Shown: positions 59,895 to 64,000 of the stretch, one piece after another
Layout: each line of letters starts with the position of its first letter
Numbering within the stretch: position 1 is the stretch's first letter
Source: Alentia gelatinosa
Taxonomy: Eukaryota; Annelida; Polychaeta; Phyllodocida; Polynoidae
Length of the DNA: 64,000 nt
Direction of reading: 5' to 3'
NCBI GenBank assembly: GCA_950022655.1
Contig: OX465589.1
Location: 26,775,626-26,839,625 of the forward strand
Notes under the pieces: model-generated
What the model saw: the letters and a program-made list of their open reading frames with translations, nothing else
Told to the model about the DNA's origin: nothing
Databases searched by the model: none
Made by a program: the position numbers and the translations under genes

Positions 59895-60498
59895 TTAACC
59901 ATTCTATTATTATACCCAATATTCATTCATAGTCAAGAGGCCCAATTACACTAAAGGAAGACTCAAATAGTCAACCACCGATAAGTTATATGTCTCACCA
60001 CATAAAAGTGACTGCATATAGCTCTCAATTTATTCATGAAATTATTCTATAACTAGCAGATCAATTTCATTACCCAGGAATAGGAAACAATGGTTATAAC
60101 ACTTGAGATGATCTTACCTGTTGGGCTGCTAGAAAAAGCATTCCAACAGTACACCAACATTTCAAACAGAGACAGCAGTTACACAGACGCTGCAAGTAAT
60201 CACTTTCAGAATTTAGTGCTTCTGAAAGGCTCAAAGGTATGAGATGCAAGAAACTCAGTATTGGCTTGAAAACCAGCAATGTATCAAAACCTTAAATACC
60301 AAACTTAATTTTGGTAAGAAGCTTGGTTTAGTTGATACTGTCATGTTAGGTATCTTGAAACTGGTTGACCATAATCTATCACAGCATTTGTCAGCAATAT
60401 CGAACCATTTGATTGGATAGATTCTCCAAAAGGCCCTTGGTAAGCTCTGGATTTTGTTTCATTAGATTTTTAATTGTGTTGACCATAGGACCCATCTA

Positions 60499-60570
60499 GG
60501 GGATGTGGCTCAGTGGTAGAGCGTTTGCTTTGCATGTGAAAGGCCCCGGGTTCAATCCCCGGCATCTCCA
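60499..60570 (+). tRNA. tRNA-Ala(UGC), U29 variant
   Basis: U29:G41 as at 36992; preceded by TTTTTAATTG instead of TTTTTCAATTG. Confidence 0.9.
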
Positions 60571-61252
60571 GCTGAGGTCCTTTTAAATTGCAATGTGGAA
60601 CAGATATCACTTGATGTAACTTGAGAGGACCAGAGCTCCTGAGGACCTTAACCATTCTATTATTATACCCAATATTCATTCATAGTCAAGAGGCCCAATT
60701 ACACTAAAGGAAGACTCAAATAGTCAACCACGGATAAGTTATATGTCTCACCACATAAAAGTGACTGCATATAGCTCTCAATTTATTCATGAAATTATTC
60801 TATAACTAGCAGATCAATTTCATTACCCAGGAATAGGAAACAATGGTTTCAACACTTGAGATGATCTTACCTGTTGGGCTACTAGAAAAAGCATTCCAAC
60901 AGTACACCAACATTTCAAACAGAGACAGCAGTTACACAGACGCTGCAAGTAATCACTTTTAAAATTTAGTGCTTCTGAAAGGCTCAAAGGTATGAGATAC
61001 AAGAAACTCAGTATTGGCTTGAGAACCAGCAATGTATTAAAACCTTAAATACCAAACTTAATTTTGGTAAGAAGCTTGGTTTAGTTGATACTGTCATGTT
61101 AGGTATCTTGAAACTGTTTGACCATAATCTATCACAGCATTTGTCAGCAATATCAAACCATTTGATTGGATAGATTCTCCAAAAGGCCCTTGGTAAGCTC
61201 TGGATTTTGTTTCATTAGATTTTTCAATTGTGTTGACCATAGGACCCATCTA

Positions 61253-61315
61253 GGGGATGTGGCTCAGTGGTAGAGCGTTCGCTTTGCATGTGAAAGGCCC
61301 CGGGTTCAATCTCCA
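61253..61315 (+). pseudogene. tRNA-Ala pseudogene with 9-base deletion
   Basis: The 3' strand of the T stem and most of the acceptor 3' strand are gone (TTCAATC runs straight into TCCA). The B box is destroyed as well, so neither transcription nor folding is expected. Confidence 0.92.
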
Positions 61316-61784
61316 GCTGAGGTCCTTTTAAATTGCAATGTGGAACAGATATCACTTGATGTAACTTGAGAGGACCAGAGCTCCTGAGAACCTTAACCAT
61401 TATATTATTATACCCGATACTCATTCATAGTCATCTGGCCCAATTACACTAAAGGAAGACTCAAATAGTCAACCACAGATGGGTTATATGTCTCACCACA
61501 TAAAAGTGACTGCATATAGCTCTCAATTTTCTCATTAATTTCTCTATAAGTAACAAATCAATTTCATTACCCAGGAATAGGAAACAATGGTTTCAACACT
61601 TGAGATGATCTTACCTGTTGGGCTACTAGAAAAAGCATTCCAACAGTACACCAACATTTCAAACAGAGACAGCAGTTACACAGACGCTGCAAGTAATCAC
61701 TTTTAAAATTTAGTGCTTCTGAAAGGCTCAAAGGTATGAGATACAAGAAACTCAGTATTGACTTGAGAACAAGCAATGTATTAA

Positions 61785-62158
61785 CCCTTTCAGGGCGGAT
61801 AATGCCTTGAGGCATTCCCCCGCATAGACCTGAGAATGCCTTGAGGCATTCCCAAGCATAGACCTGAGAATGCCTTGAGGCATTATTTATGAAATTTAGT
61901 AATATTTACAATTTTCAATTATTCATGAAGAAATAATCGAACAATGAATATGAAACTTTCAGTGAATATACCTATGATATAGTATTTAATGATATTTGGT
62001 TAAACAAATAATATAGATAAGGTAGATGTGTAATATCACGTGATCAAATAATAGAATTTAGATTTAGACAAATATGGGCCCGTCCCCTGGCATTATACCA
62101 GTCCCAAGTACCCGCCACGACCAACAGGGCTCTGCCACAGACCCCCGTCTTTAAAGGG
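61785..62158 (+). mobile_element. Element 3: 374-bp non-autonomous piggyBac-type element (MITE)
   Basis: TTAA at 61781-61784 and 62159-62162. The empty site in other units reads CAATGTA-TTAA followed by ACACCTTAAATACC or AAACCTTAAATACC. Tips CCCTTTCAGG and, on the other strand, CCCTTTAAAG. No open frame. Presumably moved by a transposase supplied by a relative such as element 2, whose palindrome core it most resembles. Confidence 0.92.
61801..61884 (+). repeat. Three subterminal palindromes at 34-bp steps, element 3
   Basis: AATGCCTTGAGGCATT at 61801, 61835 and 61869, perfect in all three, with spacers ending GCATAGACCTGAG. The first starts 16 bp from the tip. Confidence 0.9.
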
Positions 62159-62374
62159 TTAACACCTTAAATACCAAACTTAATTTTGGTAAGAAGCTTG
62201 GTTTAGTTGATACTGTCATGTTAGGTATCTTGAAACTGTTTGACCATAATCTATCACAGCATTTGTCAGCAATATCAAACCATTTGATTGGATAGATTCT
62301 CCAAAAGGCCCTTGGTAAGCTCTGGATTTTGTTTCATTAGATTTTTCAATTGTGTTGACCATAGGACCCATCTA

Positions 62375-62446
62375 GGGGATGTGGCTCAGTGGTAGAGCGT
62401 TCGCTTTGCATGTGAAAGGCCCCGGGTTCAATCCCCGGCATCTCCA
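62375..62446 (+). tRNA. tRNA-Ala(UGC), consensus copy
   Basis: Identical to the 22257 copy. Confidence 0.95.
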
Positions 62447-63127
62447 GCTGAGGTCCTTTTAAATTGCAATGTGGAACAGATATCACTTGATGTAACTTGA
62501 GAGGACCAGAGCTCCTGAGAACCTTAACCATTATATTATTATACCCAATACTCATTCATAGTCATCTGGCCCAATTACACTAAAGGAAGACTCAAATAGT
62601 CAACCACAGATAGGTTATATGTCTCACCACATAAAAGTGACTGCATATAGCTCTCAATTTTCTCATTAATTTCTCTATAAGTAACAAATCAATTTCATTA
62701 CCCAGGAATAGGAAACAATGGTTTCAACACTTGAGATGATCTTACCTGTTGGGCTACTAGAAAAAGCATTCCAACAGTACACCAACATTTCAAACAGAGA
62801 CAGCAGTTACACAGACGCTGCAAGTAATCACTTTTAAAATTTAGTGCTTCTGAAAGGCTCGAAGGTATGAGATACAAGAAACTCAGTATTGGCTAGAGAA
62901 CCAGCAATGTATTAAAACCTTAAATACCAAACTTAATTTTGGTAAGAAGCTTGGTTTAGTTGATACTGTCATGTTAGGTATCTTGAAACTGTTTGACCAT
63001 AATCTATCACAGCATTTGTCAGCAATATCAAACCATTTGATTGGATAGATTCTCCAAAAGGCCCTTGGTAAGCTCTGGATTTTGTTTCATTAGATTTTTC
63101 AATTGTGATGACCATAGGACCCATCTA

Positions 63128-63199
63128 GGGGATGTGGCTCAGTGGTAGAGCGTTTGCTTTGCATGTGAAAGGCCCAGGGTTCAATCCCCGGCATCTCCA
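63128..63199 (+). tRNA. tRNA-Ala(UGC), U29 and T-stem variant
   Basis: TTTGC anticodon stem (U29:G41) plus T stem CAGGG/CCCGG with one A-G mismatch. May be impaired. Confidence 0.75.
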
Positions 63200-63880
63200 G
63201 CTGAGGTCCTTTTAAATTGCAATGTGGAACAGATATCACTTGATGTAACTTGAGAGGACCAGAGCTCCTGAGAACCTTAACCATTATATTATTATACCCA
63301 ATACTCATTCATAGTCATCTGGCCCAATTACACTAAAGGAAGACTCAAATAGTCAACCACAGATAGGTTATTTGTCTCACCACATAAAAGTGACTGCATA
63401 TAGCTCTCAATTTATTCATGAAATTATTCTATAACTAGCAGATCAATTTCATTACCCAGGAATAGGAAACAATGGTTTCAACACTTGAGATGATCTTACC
63501 TGTTGGGCTGCTAGAAAAAGCATTCCAACAGTACACCAACATTTCAAACAGAGACAGCAGTTACACAGACGCTGCAAGTAATCACTTTCAGAATTTAGTG
63601 CTTCTGAAAGGCTCAAAGGTATGAGATGCAAGAAACTCAGTATTGGCTTGAAAACCAGCAATGTATCAAAACCTTAAATACCAAACTTAATTTTGGTAAG
63701 AAGCTTGGTTTAGTTGATACTGTCATGTTAGGTATCTTGAAACTGGTTGACCATAATCTATCACAGCATTTGTCAGCAATATCGAACCATTTGATTGGAT
63801 AGATTCTCCAAAAGGCCCTTGGTAAGCTCTGGATTTTGTTTCATTAGATTTTCAATTGTGTTGACCATGGGACCCATCTA

Positions 63881-63952
63881 GGGGATGTGGCTCAGTGGTA
63901 GAGCGTTTGCTTTGCATGTGAAAGGCCCAGGGTTCAATCCCCGGCATCTCCA
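63881..63952 (+). tRNA. tRNA-Ala(UGC), U29 and T-stem variant
   Basis: Same two changes as the preceding copy at 63128, showing local spread of this variant. Confidence 0.75.
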
Positions 63953-64000
63953 GCTGAGGTCCTTTTAAATTGCAATGTGGAACAGATATCACTTGATGTA

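Larger units (their letters stand above)
59899..61780 (+). repeat. tRNA-Ala tandem array, block 3
   Basis: Two and a half units between elements 2 and 3. The second tRNA is truncated; spacers are as in block 2. Confidence 0.95.
62163..64000 (+). repeat. tRNA-Ala tandem array, block 4 (runs off the window)
   Basis: Three tRNAs at 753-bp spacing; the array continues past the right edge. Confidence 0.95.

Noticed and set aside
22228..63308. Repeated 60-69-codon minus-strand open frames, one per array unit, reading LEMPGIEPGAF and similar
   Set aside because: They are the antisense of the tRNA-Ala gene plus spacer. Their conservation follows from the tRNA and the tandem repetition, not from coding constraint.
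22563..63661. Second recurrent minus-strand frame per unit (FLHLIPLSLSEALN region)
   Set aside because: Lies wholly in spacer; several units break it with stops or length changes, and variation does not favour silent positions. No known protein resembles it.

Overview
The window is nuclear DNA of a multicellular animal. The evidence is eukaryotic tRNA genes with internal A and B boxes, no encoded CCA and oligo-T Pol III terminators; two piggyBac-superfamily transposase genes each split by one GT-AG intron; a relic of a non-LTR reverse transcriptase; and many short palindromic DNA-transposon remnants. The AT-rich, repeat-laden sequence suggests an invertebrate, probably aquatic, but nothing here fixes the phylum. 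No ordinary single-copy host protein gene can be supported.

Positions 1 to about 21,500 are a graveyard of short non-autonomous elements. Several families occur two to four times: family A palindromes (531, 2800, 8161, 13121), family B (1419, 17025), family C (190, 18281) and a roughly 200-bp dispersed family D (1830, 10436, 16640). There is one 510-bp element with 31-bp inverted ends and a 9-bp direct repeat (3581-4090), a three-copy tandem of a palindromic unit (4351-5185), an inverted pair of long dispersed repeats (9445-10122 and 18490-19286), and a broken reverse transcriptase (19627-20800).

From 21,536 to the right edge runs a tandem array with a unit of about 753 bp, each unit carrying one tRNA-Ala(UGC) on the plus strand. 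I count 33 tRNA copies: 16 of identical consensus sequence, the rest with one or a few changes, and two clear pseudogenes. Internal units are nearly identical while the left-edge units are diverged, as expected of unequal crossing over and homogenisation.

Three piggyBac-type elements sit inside the array, each flanked by TTAA that is single-copy in uninterrupted units. Element 1 (25517-34882, 9,366 bp) and element 2 (50693-59894, 9,202 bp) are very large for the superfamily, lie in opposite orientations, and occupy exactly the same TTAA, 77 bp past the tRNA. Each encodes an apparently intact 588-residue transposase with the three catalytic aspartates and a cysteine-rich C-terminus. Element 3 (61785-62158, 374 bp) has no gene and looks like a passenger of the same system.

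The most unusual signal is a mosaic. The two transposases are only about 60 % identical by eye, with unrelated introns. Yet most of each element is a shared non-coding cargo of about 5-6 kb (a satellite with an exact 418-bp higher-order period, a second 280-bp-class repeat, and a 900-bp single-copy segment) that is roughly 95 % identical where I compared it. The transposase-side ends of all three elements carry 14-16-bp palindromes repeated every 34-35 bp, the first starting 16-17 bp from the tip. This looks like a modular transposon group in which end/transposase modules and satellite cargo have separate histories.
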